The translations under genes were made by a program, and so were the position numbers. A DNA stretch of 64,000 bases from Reichenbachiella sp. 5M10 (lineage in GTDB: Bacteria > Bacteroidota > Bacteroidia > Cytophagales > Cyclobacteriaceae), in assembly GCF_002742335.1 (NCBI RefSeq), contig NZ_MDGR01000007.1, positions 248,001-312,000 on the forward strand, written 5' to 3'. This document shows positions 52,310 to 61,615 of the stretch, piece by piece. Every line of letters begins with the position of its first letter. The first letter of the stretch is position 1. The notes beneath the pieces were generated by a model, which saw nothing but the letters and a program-made list of their open reading frames with translations, did not search any database and was not told where the DNA came from.

Positions 52310-54424
52310 ATGTATTATGCTGACAAAGAGCAAAGCTCGAACGCAAGCCTAAGATCTGAGTCGGGTCTTAGCGATCGAGAAAGAGAAGTACTCAAAAAAG
52401 TAGCTGAAGAGAATGCGCGAAGAAGAGCTTCGGAAGCTCCCGTAGAAACTCAGATTGAACAATTCCTTGCAGAGGATGTACACACCCTAGAAAATCTCGT
52501 AGGGTCTGGCGCAGGAGCAACGACAGTAGAGCCAGAAAGCCAAAAAGCGCCGAGACGCACAGAAGCGGATCTTCAAAAAGAAGCTTCCAAACAAGCCGTC
52601 GAAAGAGCAGGGGCTGACAAGCACTATTCTAAACTAAAAAGAGATACACTATTCAAACATGGAAAGGCGCACCCAAACCTCAAACAAGCCTTTAGAGATT
52701 TTGAAGCTGAGATGTGGAGTGCCGGGTATGAAGTCGGCACGAGAGGTTTCGTGGATGCATTGGAAGCCGAATTCATAGGCCTCAAGTGGGGTGTCATCGT
52801 CAGAGGAGAAGTGTTCGGAGAGTACACCGGGTCGGAGGCCTCTCTCAAAAGTGATGCAGAATCCAAGCAAGTCAAGAACAAAAACACACAAATCACTGCA
52901 GGTGTAGGTGCTGGTTCGGCTAAGAACCTCAAGGCTGACGTACTCATTATCCAAAAAGCCTTGCTCAATCTAGGAATACTGTCTGAGACCGCATTTGTAG
53001 AGGAAAGTACCTCGGTCAACAATACTCCTACTCCCTCGGTAGAAAAGGAGAAAATCAAAAAGACAATCGCTGCGATCACACGGTTTCAAGAGGAGGTGCT
53101 TCATTGGAAAAGCTCAGATGGAAACATCTCTGGTCCCAATAGTGCTACTTTGAAAGAGATGGTGGCAGAGCGCATGGATTGTGATCTTGTACAAAAGAAG
53201 CTCGCCGCGTACCCCGCTCTCAAAGCCAAAAGGGAAGCCGATCAGAAAAAAGAGGAGGAGAAAAAGGTAGCCGCTGCAGAAGCCAAGCACAAAGCGGAGC
53301 AAGAGGCCGAAAGGATCAAATGCATAGAACAAGAAGCTGCTACAGTTGACAATGTCAGACGGTTTATCGAAAAATACCCTGATACTATCCAACTAGCCAA
53401 GGCGCTGAAAGAGTACGTGCTGATCAATCCTAAATTCGTCATGGCACTCCTCCAGGAGTCAGGCAGAATGGACAGAGACAACGTGGTGTATGCCCTGATG
53501 AAACGGATGACAGATGCAGAACTGGCCAGTGTCGAGGATGATCTTTTGGTGCAGATGCAGTCAGCTCTAGAGGCTTGGCTCGTATCGATGAGTGACTATA
53601 GCAAGGAGATAGGGAGGTTGAAGAAATTTACGAGTAGTGAAAGAGAAGAAGGGAAAAATGATTTGGATCGACTAATGTCTCAAGAAAGGCTTGAGCCTGA
53701 ACAAATAGCTGAAGTAAGAAAACTAGTAGCCAAATTACCCAAAAAAGGTCAAGCTAAATATTACATTGAGTTGCAATCTAAAGTCAACTATAAGAATCAA
53801 CGAAATAATGAGTCTGATGCAACGGAAAGTGATGAGAAGAAACATGATTGGATAAACTCTAATAGTACTGCAGGGGACATCATGTGTAATTTAACTAGTG
53901 TAGCTATGGCATTAGAATATTTGGGGGTCAGTAATCCAGAACCCGAAATTCAATTTGAGGATTATTTAGAAGGTAAACGCATAGAGGATTTTCCAGGTTT
54001 GCCAAGAACAAAGGACCTTACTTGGTCAAAGCTAGCATCTAGTCTTGGTGTTACATCTCAGACAATTAATGTGGGTTCGAATAAAGAGGATGTTTTAAGG
54101 TCTAAATTGGAGGGGGAATTGAAAGAAGGGGCAGGGATAGTTTTATCTGCTTTTTCATACAAATCGAGTAAGGGGCACATTGTAAGGTTACAGGGGATAG
54201 AGTTTGAGGGGTTGAGAGTTGATGATCCATATGGTAAGGTGAGTGATCACTTAGGCGATAGAGAATCAGGTTTAAGCGGGTATTATAAAAAGGGTGAGGG
54301 AGCATATGATAATAGAAATTCTAAATCTACAGAATCAGGTGTGGGAGAAGATAATTTGTGGAAATGGGAGGATTTGCTAAAAACAGAAATCAAGTATGCA
54401 GTAGTTTTTAAAAAACAATATTAA
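52310..54424 (+). CDS. Probable polymorphic toxin with C-terminal C39-like peptidase
   Basis: 704 residues without a signal peptide. Residues 1-~200: charged Glu/Lys/Ala-rich region. ~210-285: peptidoglycan-binding-like segment (LKADVLIIQKALLNLGIL ... ATLKEMV). ~300-345: KEEEKK coiled coil. ~350-440: helical. ~515-704: papain-like peptidase of the C39-like type, with Cys526 (GDIMCNLTSVAMAL), His623 (KGHIVRL) and Asp638/639 (VDDPYG) as the likely catalytic set. From about codon 437 the DNA becomes AT-rich, like its small downstream neighbour, which is typical of swapped toxin tips. It may be cargo of a contractile injection or type VI-like system; none is in the window. Confidence 0.72.
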   Translation: MYYADKEQSSNASLRSESGLSDREREVLKKVAEENARRRASEAPVETQIEQFLAEDVHTLENLVGSGAGATTVEPESQKAPRRTEADLQKEASKQAVERAGADKHYSKLKRDTLFKHGKAHPNLKQAFRDFEAEMWSAGYEVGTRGFVDALEAEFIGLKWGVIVRGEVFGEYTGSEASLKSDAESKQVKNKNTQITAGVGAGSAKNLKADVLIIQKALLNLGILSETAFVEESTSVNNTPTPSVEKEKIKKTIAAITRFQEEVLHWKSSDGNISGPNSATLKEMVAERMDCDLVQKKLAAYPALKAKREADQKKEEEKKVAAAEAKHKAEQEAERIKCIEQEAATVDNVRRFIEKYPDTIQLAKALKEYVLINPKFVMALLQESGRMDRDNVVYALMKRMTDAELASVEDDLLVQMQSALEAWLVSMSDYSKEIGRLKKFTSSEREEGKNDLDRLMSQERLEPEQIAEVRKLVAKLPKKGQAKYYIELQSKVNYKNQRNNESDATESDEKKHDWINSNSTAGDIMCNLTSVAMALEYLGVSNPEPEIQFEDYLEGKRIEDFPGLPRTKDLTWSKLASSLGVTSQTINVGSNKEDVLRSKLEGELKEGAGIVLSAFSYKSSKGHIVRLQGIEFEGLRVDDPYGKVSDHLGDRESGLSGYYKKGEGAYDNRNSKSTESGVGEDNLWKWEDLLKTEIKYAVVFKKQY

Positions 54425-54425
54425 T

Positions 54426-54920
54426 ATGAAACATAAATCAATTGTATTTTTTCTTTTGTTAATCTGCTTTGGGTGCGAACCTGTGAAAAAGGAGAATATC
54501 ATTCCAGTAGGTACCTTCTTTGATGTTCAAAATAAAGAGGGCTTTCAATCAGTTGAGATTAGCACATCATCTTATAAAGTAACTGACAGTAATTCTAAAT
54601 TGTCATTTTGGTATTTTGATACATATGACCTTTTAGGTAAAATAAGCTTTGATGATGATACGTCTATTTTAGTCTTATCCATTAGTAATACAATATTTGC
54701 AGTACTCGTAGATTCTGATGAAAATATACTTGATGAACTAGTACTGTCCGAGATTGGTGACCCGTATGTATATACGAAAACGACATATGAACTTGGGGAG
54801 CAATTCAAGGTGGTGGTTGATTATGAATGTGGAACAGATTATTTGACCTACATAGTTATTGATGGTAAATTCAAGAAATCTGAAGACAAGCATGTTGAAA
54901 AGGAATGTGAAGCACCTTAA
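54426..54920 (+). CDS. Lipoprotein, candidate immunity protein
   Basis: 164 residues, starting 1 bp after the toxin-like gene. Lipobox CFGC with Cys17, then an acidic beta-rich domain with Cys pairs near the C-terminus (DYECGTDY, VEKECEAP). Position, small size, periplasmic location and shared AT-rich composition suggest it protects the cell from the adjacent peptidase. No immunity family recognised; function inferred from context only. Confidence 0.6.
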   Translation: MKHKSIVFFLLLICFGCEPVKKENIIPVGTFFDVQNKEGFQSVEISTSSYKVTDSNSKLSFWYFDTYDLLGKISFDDDTSILVLSISNTIFAVLVDSDENILDELVLSEIGDPYVYTKTTYELGEQFKVVVDYECGTDYLTYIVIDGKFKKSEDKHVEKECEAP

Positions 54921-54990
54921 AAGTTGGGGGATTTGTGAAAACGACCATGGTATATTCAATATGCTAGTTGAAACGGAGTTTATTTCCTAA

Positions 54991-55767
54991 ATGCCCCAGT
55001 ACAAAGATCAATTAGATAGACTCGTGATTGTCCCTGAGTTGCCTCAGCGGATTGTTAGCTTAGTGCCATCGTTGACTGAGCTGCTGTACGACCTAGGGAT
55101 GGGAGACCGAGTAGTAGGCCTCACCAAGTTTTGTGTACACCCCGATGCGTGGTGGAGATCCAAGACGCGCGTAGGTGGCACGAAGCAGCTGAAGCATGCT
55201 GTGATTGCCTCACTAGCGCCCGATCTCATCCTCGCCAACAAGGAAGAAAATATACGAGAGGATGTAGAGGCACTGATGCCACACTACCCTGTCTGGGTGA
55301 GTGATGTCCATGACCTGTCAGAGGCACTCGAGATGATCCGGTCTGTGGGCGAACTCACAGAGAGTCAGTCTCGGGCGAGGGCACTGGCAGATGAGATCGA
55401 GGCATCTTTCGAGGCTCTGACTCAGACTAAGCCGCAGCGTGTGCTTTACCTGATTTGGCAGGAGCCATGGATGAGTGCTGGGCGAGGCACTTTCATCGAT
55501 GACATGTTGCAGCGCTCCGGCTATGTCAACGCCGTGACCGCTACACGCTACCCTGTCATGACGGACGAGGAGATCGTTGCACTTCGGCCCGAGATCGTGA
55601 TGCTCTCTTCAGAACCTTTCCCTTTTCAGGAAAAGCATCTGGAGCGCATGCAAGCTTTGCTGCCCAATAGTCGCGTGCTGCTCGTCGATGGGGAGATGTA
55701 CAGTTGGTACGGGAGTCGGTTGCGTTTGAGTGCAGCCTATTTCGAATCGATAGTTTCTGGACACTAG
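54991..55767 (+). CDS. BtuF-like helical-backbone metal/cobalamin-binding protein
   Basis: 258 residues. Periplasmic-binding fold type III signature: RIVSLVPSLTELLYDLGMGDRVVGLTKFC, GGTKQLKHAVIASLAPDLILA, RPEIVMLSSEPFPFQEKH. It resembles BtuF/helical backbone metal receptors. No signal peptide or lipobox is visible from this or any nearby in-frame start, and no permease or ATPase is next to it, so it may act in the cytoplasm. It overlaps no neighbour. Confidence 0.8.
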   Translation: MPQYKDQLDRLVIVPELPQRIVSLVPSLTELLYDLGMGDRVVGLTKFCVHPDAWWRSKTRVGGTKQLKHAVIASLAPDLILANKEENIREDVEALMPHYPVWVSDVHDLSEALEMIRSVGELTESQSRARALADEIEASFEALTQTKPQRVLYLIWQEPWMSAGRGTFIDDMLQRSGYVNAVTATRYPVMTDEEIVALRPEIVMLSSEPFPFQEKHLERMQALLPNSRVLLVDGEMYSWYGSRLRLSAAYFESIVSGH

Positions 55768-55881
55768 CGAGCAGGGGTGAAACGAGACTTTTTTGCACGA
55801 AGGCTTTCTCTTGGTTTTGTTTCTTGGAGGAGAAATCTTAAGTTGTATATCAAACAAAATAAGGCCCCCTATCGACCTGAC

Positions 55882-57072
55882 ATGAAATCCCTTTTTGCTT
55901 GTATAGTACTTGTGTTTGCGATCCAAAATGTATGGGCGCAGCAAGAAGAACCAGTGGTCAGTGATAGTATACAGGCGCAGGTAGATATTTTGGACGTGGT
56001 ATTCAAGAAGCGCCGTGATAGTGTCAACCAAGCCAAGTTGCAGGAAGAGAAGAAGGTGTATTTTTCGCTGATGCCTCTGTCGTCCGGATCAGGAGGTCCC
56101 AACATCGCTATTTCTGTGGTCAATGCCTCCTTTCATTTGGGCAATGCCGAGGATACCAAGTTTTCGAATGTCACGCTATATCCTTCGACAAATCTACGTA
56201 CGTATTTTCACCTCAAGGCCATCCCCAACCTCTGGCTTGCTAGCAACAACTGGAACATACCAGGCAAGTTGGAGTTTACACAGGATGCACAGGATAACTA
56301 TGGTTTGGGAGCAAATACCTCTGAAGACAGTTTGTTTGTGATCAAGTACAAATTGAGCCGAGCCCATGTCTCCTTCAACAAGCGTCTGGTGAATCACGTG
56401 TATCTGGGTGGAGGCTATGCCTTGGATTATTATTATGACATTCGGGAGGAGTCTGAGGCAGATCGTCAGACCGATTTTGATTTGTACCCTTACGGGACGG
56501 AGGGCACGAGTATATCGTCAGGGTTGACTGTTGATATGCTGATCGACAGCCGGGTCAACCCGATCAATCCACTCGAAGGCGTATATGTCAACCTGACGCT
56601 AAGGGTCAACCCTACTTGGATGGGTAGTGACGATTTGTGGTACTCGATGTATTTGGATACACGCAAGTACATCAATTTTAGTCAAGAGAAACATCGTGTG
56701 TTGGCATTTTGGGGATTGTACTGGGCGACCTATGGAGAGGTGCCCTATCTCGAAATGCCTGCAAGTGGCATGGATTTTTTTGGATGGACGGGACGTGGGT
56801 ACCATAGGGCACGATTCAGGGGGAGGCAGATGGTATATACGGAGGCGGAGTTTCGCTTTGACTTCACTCCAAATGGCCTGTTTGGAGGTGTGGTGTTTGC
56901 CAACATGCAGAGTGAATTGGAGGAAGCAAGCCAGGCATTTGAATACATCAAACCTGCCGTAGGCACGGGGATAAGGTTGAAGTTCAACAAGTTTTCTGAC
57001 TCGAATCTGACCTTTGATATGGGGTATGGAGACGGATTCAATTGGTACCTCGGGCTTAACGAGGTGTTTTAG
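55882..57072 (+). CDS. BamA/TamA-type outer-membrane barrel protein without POTRA
   Basis: 396 residues from the ATG at 55882, which opens a signal peptide (cleavage WAQQ); the longer frame adds 35 non-signal residues. After ~40 periplasmic residues the chain is a 16-strand-type barrel: SLMPLSSGSGGPNIAISVVNASF, NRNIP-type strands, YRGRF-like HRARFRGRQMVYTEAEFRFDF (the conserved Omp85 RGRF region), and an aromatic C-terminus. POTRA domains are missing, as in small surface-antigen proteins of Bacteroidota. Exact role unknown. Confidence 0.78.
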   Translation: MKSLFACIVLVFAIQNVWAQQEEPVVSDSIQAQVDILDVVFKKRRDSVNQAKLQEEKKVYFSLMPLSSGSGGPNIAISVVNASFHLGNAEDTKFSNVTLYPSTNLRTYFHLKAIPNLWLASNNWNIPGKLEFTQDAQDNYGLGANTSEDSLFVIKYKLSRAHVSFNKRLVNHVYLGGGYALDYYYDIREESEADRQTDFDLYPYGTEGTSISSGLTVDMLIDSRVNPINPLEGVYVNLTLRVNPTWMGSDDLWYSMYLDTRKYINFSQEKHRVLAFWGLYWATYGEVPYLEMPASGMDFFGWTGRGYHRARFRGRQMVYTEAEFRFDFTPNGLFGGVVFANMQSELEEASQAFEYIKPAVGTGIRLKFNKFSDSNLTFDMGYGDGFNWYLGLNEVF

Positions 57073-57090
57073 CGTCAATTTTGGCTCATG

Positions 57091-57125
57091 AAAAAGCCAG
57101 CTCGTAGAAGACGAGCTGGCTTTTT
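57091..57125. terminator. Bidirectional terminator
   Basis: A perfect 15-bp stem (57091-57105 with 57111-57125), core GCCAGCTCGT, loop AGAAG, flanked by A and T runs. It separates the convergent barrel and WG-repeat genes. Confidence 0.95.
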
Positions 57126-57142
57126 GTCTCTTGGGAGGCGGA

Positions 57143-58186
57143 TTAGTTTACTTTTTCAAAGTCTTTGACACCAGCATACTGCGGCTCGATGACCCATTTT
57201 CCAGTTTTGTCGATGTAGCCCCAGAGTCCATCTTTCTTGGCAGCCGCAAAACCGTTTTTGAAGTGTCTTGCCCCTTCGAATTGCGGCTCAATGACCCATT
57301 GACCTGATTCATCGAAGAACCCGAATTGGTCATCTTTCCTTCCGAGCGCTAGCCCGTCATTGAAATCTTCCCACTTGCTGGTATCTTCTATACGGATGAC
57401 ATCACCAGATCTGTTGGTGTATCCCCATTGGTCATCTATTTTGATGCGTGCTATGTCGTTGGTTGGGTCAAAGCTTTTAGCTGTTTGGAATTTGGGTTCT
57501 ATGACCCACTTCCCGGATTGATCTATGAACCCGAGGAGCTCATTGTCTCCACGTGCCCAAGCTAGATCTGTGGTGAAGTAGCCTACAGCCATGTACATGG
57601 CAGGGATGGCGACTTGTCCTGAAGAGTCGATAAAGCCCCATTTTTTGTCGGCGGTGCGAAAAGGAGCCAGACCGTTGACAAAATCATTGACTTCTATGAT
57701 GTCGGGGATGTCGATCAGCGACGATGATCCGTCTGTGCTGAGGAGGTAGAACTTCTCCCCTTTTTGTCCCACAGATTTTCCATTATTGAATGCAATGACT
57801 TTGTCGTACTCTAAATCGATGGCGACTTTTCCTTCGGTATTGAGAAAGCCCCACTTGTCGTCCCGATGCACAGCGAGCATGCCGTCCTGGAAGCCTTTCA
57901 TGCCAAACCCAAATAATTCTAGGATTTTGTATCCGTTGATGTCACTGGGGATGACTTCTCCTTCGAGGTTGATGATTTTGAAATAGGGACGGACGTAGTA
58001 GAGCGCCAGACCTTCTTCAGAAAACGCGGTGCACTTGCGGTAGTTGTCCTCTAGGATCATTTCGCCAGAGCTGGCAACATACCCCCAGTTTTTGGAGCCT
58101 GTTGGTTTGACTTGTGCGACATAGGTTTGGGCGAAGGATTGTATGGATAGCAACAAGACCGTGCCCAGAGTGAGTACTCTTTTCAT
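57143..58186 (-). CDS. WG-repeat protein, exported
   Basis: 347 residues from the ATG at 58186, which gives a signal peptide (MKRVLTLGTVLLLSIQSFAQ). Seven WG-type repeats of ~45 residues follow, each with W-G-[YF]-[IVL]-[DN]-x-x-G-x-x-x-I-x-x-x-[YF], for example LWGYIDKTGKWVIEPQY. WG repeats form beta-rich arrays of unknown function; they are common in Bacteroidota. Likely periplasmic. Confidence 0.85.
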   Translation of the reverse strand: MKRVLTLGTVLLLSIQSFAQTYVAQVKPTGSKNWGYVASSGEMILEDNYRKCTAFSEEGLALYYVRPYFKIINLEGEVIPSDINGYKILELFGFGMKGFQDGMLAVHRDDKWGFLNTEGKVAIDLEYDKVIAFNNGKSVGQKGEKFYLLSTDGSSSLIDIPDIIEVNDFVNGLAPFRTADKKWGFIDSSGQVAIPAMYMAVGYFTTDLAWARGDNELLGFIDQSGKWVIEPKFQTAKSFDPTNDIARIKIDDQWGYTNRSGDVIRIEDTSKWEDFNDGLALGRKDDQFGFFDESGQWVIEPQFEGARHFKNGFAAAKKDGLWGYIDKTGKWVIEPQYAGVKDFEKVN

Positions 58187-58296
58187 AATAGGTGGATTTA
58201 AGTTGATTGTTAGAATTGTACAATTTAATAGTTGTATCATCCTTAATACGCTGGCAAGGATAAGAAATTATTGCTAAGACACAAAATTGTCTTGTG

Positions 58297-58959
58297 TCAG
58301 CTTTCTTTTCTGAGTTCTTCCATGTCGGCCATGATTTCGTCGAGTTTTCGGAGTAGTCGACCGTAGACGATATTGAGATCTAGGGTATAGATTTTGCCAC
58401 CTAGGGCAAACATCGCTGCGCAGATGAGTACCAACCCAGCCAAGAAGAGCGTAGGGACGCCATAGGTCAAGTGTAGATCGGGAAAGGAAACCAATAGCTT
58501 TTGGGTCAGTTTCGTACCCATGGGTACGCCATGGAAGTCCAAGAACCACATGCCTGCAAGCATCGATGAGAAGATCATAGGATAGAGGATACGGGAGAGG
58601 CGGGCATTGATGCGGATCTGCTTTTGGAGCCATTCGTGAAATGAACGGAGGTATTCGTAGCTGTTGGTACTCTTGTCTAGGTCTCCGAGTGATTGACTCA
58701 GCCGATAGTTGACGAAAACAGTAAGGTTGATAATGATGAAAAAAGGGACTCCCATATAAGGCATGCCTAGGGCAAAGCTCATCGGTAGCATGATCATCGC
58801 GAGGATCATTAGGCCCCATAGGTTGAGCTTGAACATATGTTTGAACTTCTCCACGATGTCTTGTGACTTTTGGTTGTAGAGATTGTTGAGTTTGGGAGCG
58901 ATGAGTGCATGGCTATCCACAAAACCATTTTTCCAGATTGTTTCAATTGACTTTTCCAT
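58297..58959 (-). CDS. Hypothetical four-helix membrane protein downstream of sigma factor
   Basis: 220 residues. A cytoplasmic N-terminus (~1-42), four membrane helices in two pairs (~48-90 and ~125-195), and a charged cytoplasmic tail (LLRKLDEIMADMEELRKES). It overlaps the end of the ECF sigma gene by 17 bp, as anti-sigma partners often do, but its fold is unlike the usual single-pass type. No family recognised. Confidence 0.65.
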   Translation of the reverse strand: MEKSIETIWKNGFVDSHALIAPKLNNLYNQKSQDIVEKFKHMFKLNLWGLMILAMIMLPMSFALGMPYMGVPFFIIINLTVFVNYRLSQSLGDLDKSTNSYEYLRSFHEWLQKQIRINARLSRILYPMIFSSMLAGMWFLDFHGVPMGTKLTQKLLVSFPDLHLTYGVPTLFLAGLVLICAAMFALGGKIYTLDLNIVYGRLLRKLDEIMADMEELRKES

Positions 58960-59434
58960 CCAATAGTGTTTTTAAACGTTCTTTGATTCGACTGATTCTT
59001 ACGCCTATGTTGTTGGCATTGGTGCCGATGATGTCGGCGATTTCTTGGTAGGATTTCTCCTCTAAGTAGAGCAGTATGACGGCTCGGTCTACTTCCGAAA
59101 GTCGACGTATAGCATCATAGAGGGCGTTGAGAGACTCGTCAGCAAAAGCTCGACTGTCCTCTGTGACGATGTCTGGCAGGTAGTCCGAGGCAAAGTACTG
59201 CCCATTTTTCTTTTTCTTCTTGAGTAGAGTCAGACAGACATTGAGTGAGATGCGGTATACCCAGGTCGACCATTCGGATTGTTCGCGAAAATTGTCTCTG
59301 CTCCGCCAGATTTGCAACGAGACCTCTTGGTAGTAATCCTCAAAATCTTCCTGTGTATTGGTATAGGCTCGGCAGATTTTGATGATGATTGCCGCATAAG
59401 GCAATATGTACGAAGTGTAAAAATCACTACTCAT
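58943..59434 (-). CDS. ECF-type RNA polymerase sigma factor
   Basis: 163 residues with region 2 (YYQEVSLQIWRSRDNF; STWVYRISLNVCL) and region 4 HTH (YQEIADIIGTNANNIGVRISRIKERL). The overlap with the membrane protein gene suggests a sigma/anti-sigma pair. It is transcribed away from the histidine kinase gene, with ~160 bp between starts. Confidence 0.92.
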   Translation of the reverse strand: MSSDFYTSYILPYAAIIIKICRAYTNTQEDFEDYYQEVSLQIWRSRDNFREQSEWSTWVYRISLNVCLTLLKKKKKNGQYFASDYLPDIVTEDSRAFADESLNALYDAIRRLSEVDRAVILLYLEEKSYQEIADIIGTNANNIGVRISRIKERLKTLLDGKVN

Positions 59435-59593
59435 TCAAGTTTTTCTTGTTTAGTGGCCAAAACCATGAATCATTACAGGGGCTTGAAAATTAATTTGATT
59501 TTTTGTACAGTTGCGATCGGATGAGTTTGCATATTGTGTCTTTAAAACCCAATGAGGGTAGTTGTAAGATAATGGCTTGTCGGTGGAATAGAA

Positions 59594-61543
59594 ATGGTAC
59601 GAGCAGGGATTAAAATTTGGATGTGGGTGCTTTTGGCTGGGTGGTCTACCCTAGGGAGAGCAGTAGATACAGCGGATTGGATGGAGCGAGGAGACTCTTG
59701 TGCTGTAGCTTTGGATTATGCTTGTGCGATTCAGCTATACGAAGAAGGTGCAAAGCAACTGGGTTTTGGTGATTCGAGTGGGCTGTATGCGACGTTTCAA
59801 AACCGCCTAGGGAAAGTGCACTACGATCAGGGGCATTTTCAGCAAGCCTATGCATACTATCAGTTGGCATTGGCTCAAGCGGATTCCTTTGGGGTGTCTC
59901 ATGAGAAAGCGGAAGCCCTGCAAGGGATGTCTCATATCCTTTGGCGCTATGGCGACAATGTCAAATCCATCCAATTGATTGTGGAGAGTATGGCCCTTTT
60001 CAGGGACTTGAGAGACACAGCCTCTGTAATTACCGCTTCGCATATCTTGGCAGGGATCTATGTGAGTACAGGAGAGGTCGATGAGGCCAAAGAGATTTAT
60101 CAGCGTGCATTGTCCATGGCTGAGGCTAGCCGGGACTCACTGGGTATGGCCAGTAGCTACGAGTATTTGGGAGTGGTGTATTTTTTTAAAGAAGAGTATG
60201 CCGCGGCAATTGCTGCGTATGAGCAATCCTTGCAGATGAATTTGCGCCTGGGGCAGGAGATAGATGCAGGAGTGACCTATGCCAATATCGGGGAGGCATA
60301 TAATTATCTGCAGCAATACGATCAAGCCCTTGTGTATTTCAAAAAATCTGAGGCTGTGCTGGGAGCGCATGGCTTCAACTCGGGACTTATCTTTGTTTGT
60401 TACAGTAGAGGATTGACACATATGGAGCGCGACGAATATGCTTTGGCACTGAAGTACTATCAGCGGAGTTTGGCTCTCATAGCCGAGACAGGGGAGGCTC
60501 GAGAAAAACCACGTGTCCTCCAACTGATGGCTGATTGCTATGCCAGACAGGGGAGATACCAAGACGCCTATCACTATCACGAGCGATATGCTGAGGTACA
60601 TGATTCTTTGCTCAGTGTCAACCGAAGTATCGAACTCTTGGACATCATGGGCAAGTACGAGTTGGAGGAAAAGGAGAAGGAAAATGAACTGCTGACCAAA
60701 GAGAATGAATGGAAGCAGCAGGAACTGGCACACCAAGAGGCGGTGATCAAGCAGCATTACTTCTTTGGGGCAGTGTTGTTCATACTCTTACTGATTGCTC
60801 TGGTGTTGGCTGTCAAACTGTATCAAATCAAAATACTCCTCACTCATGCAGATCGAACCAAAAACAAACTTTTTGGTTTTGTAGCGCATGATTTGAAAGC
60901 GCCAGTGGCCAATATTCAGATGTTGATAGACATGATCAAGCCCGAGCTATCACAAGAATCAGAAGAAGTACAGGAACTTTTCGAGGAACTCAACAATGCC
61001 TCGCATTCGGTGAGTCTTTTGTTGAACGATCTTTTGTCTTGGTCGATCTCTCAGCAAGAAGGCTTTCGGTTTACTCCGAGTGCTTTGGTGCTCAAGGATG
61101 CCGCGGCGTATTGTATAGAATTGTTTCAAGATCAGCTTGAGTACAAACGGCTCAAGATTGATGATCAATTGTCTGCCGAAACACGTGTGTGGATGGATGA
61201 TAGAGCCTTGTTGGCAATTCTTCGCAATCTGCTTTCCAATGCCATCAAGTTTTCCCATGCAGAGGGGGTGATTGTCTTTTCGGCCAGCTCATCCGGTGGG
61301 CGTGTGACCTTTGCCATGGAGGATCATGGTGTTGGGATGTCACAGGAGCAAGTGGACAAAATCCTCTATACCCAAGAGTTCGTCTCTCGTCGAGGTACGG
61401 CCAACGAAAAAGGGAGCGGTTTGGGACTTAATTTGGTCAAGGAATTCGTAGAAAAGTCCAAGGGGAAGTTTTGGATAGATAGCAAATTAGGAGAGGGGAC
61501 CAAGATTTCTATTCGGCTAGATGCTGCGAGTATTCAACGCTAG
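59594..61543 (+). CDS. TPR-containing sensor histidine kinase
   Basis: 649 residues. Signal peptide, then about seven TPR repeats (~40-345; for example AASYEYLGVVYFFKEEYAAAIAAYEQSL). A coiled-coil linker (~350-385) leads to one membrane helix (~392-412). The kinase core has an H-box with His432 in FVAHDLKAPVAN, N-box RNLLSNAIKFSHA, G-boxes EDHGVGM and GSGLGLNLVKEF. No response regulator gene is adjacent, so it is an orphan kinase; the periplasmic TPR is the presumed sensor. Confidence 0.9.
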   Translation: MVRAGIKIWMWVLLAGWSTLGRAVDTADWMERGDSCAVALDYACAIQLYEEGAKQLGFGDSSGLYATFQNRLGKVHYDQGHFQQAYAYYQLALAQADSFGVSHEKAEALQGMSHILWRYGDNVKSIQLIVESMALFRDLRDTASVITASHILAGIYVSTGEVDEAKEIYQRALSMAEASRDSLGMASSYEYLGVVYFFKEEYAAAIAAYEQSLQMNLRLGQEIDAGVTYANIGEAYNYLQQYDQALVYFKKSEAVLGAHGFNSGLIFVCYSRGLTHMERDEYALALKYYQRSLALIAETGEAREKPRVLQLMADCYARQGRYQDAYHYHERYAEVHDSLLSVNRSIELLDIMGKYELEEKEKENELLTKENEWKQQELAHQEAVIKQHYFFGAVLFILLLIALVLAVKLYQIKILLTHADRTKNKLFGFVAHDLKAPVANIQMLIDMIKPELSQESEEVQELFEELNNASHSVSLLLNDLLSWSISQQEGFRFTPSALVLKDAAAYCIELFQDQLEYKRLKIDDQLSAETRVWMDDRALLAILRNLLSNAIKFSHAEGVIVFSASSSGGRVTFAMEDHGVGMSQEQVDKILYTQEFVSRRGTANEKGSGLGLNLVKEFVEKSKGKFWIDSKLGEGTKISIRLDAASIQR

Positions 61544-61615
61544 TGCTCCACATTTCCAAATCACTCAGTTTTTAGTTTGGGGCCAGTCAAAAACAAAGAG
61601 GTTGAGCGAAGCAGT

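Noticed and set aside
58274-58819. 181-codon minus-strand frame
   Set aside because: Same strand, other frame, under the four-helix membrane protein, whose hydrophobic pattern is clearly the real one.
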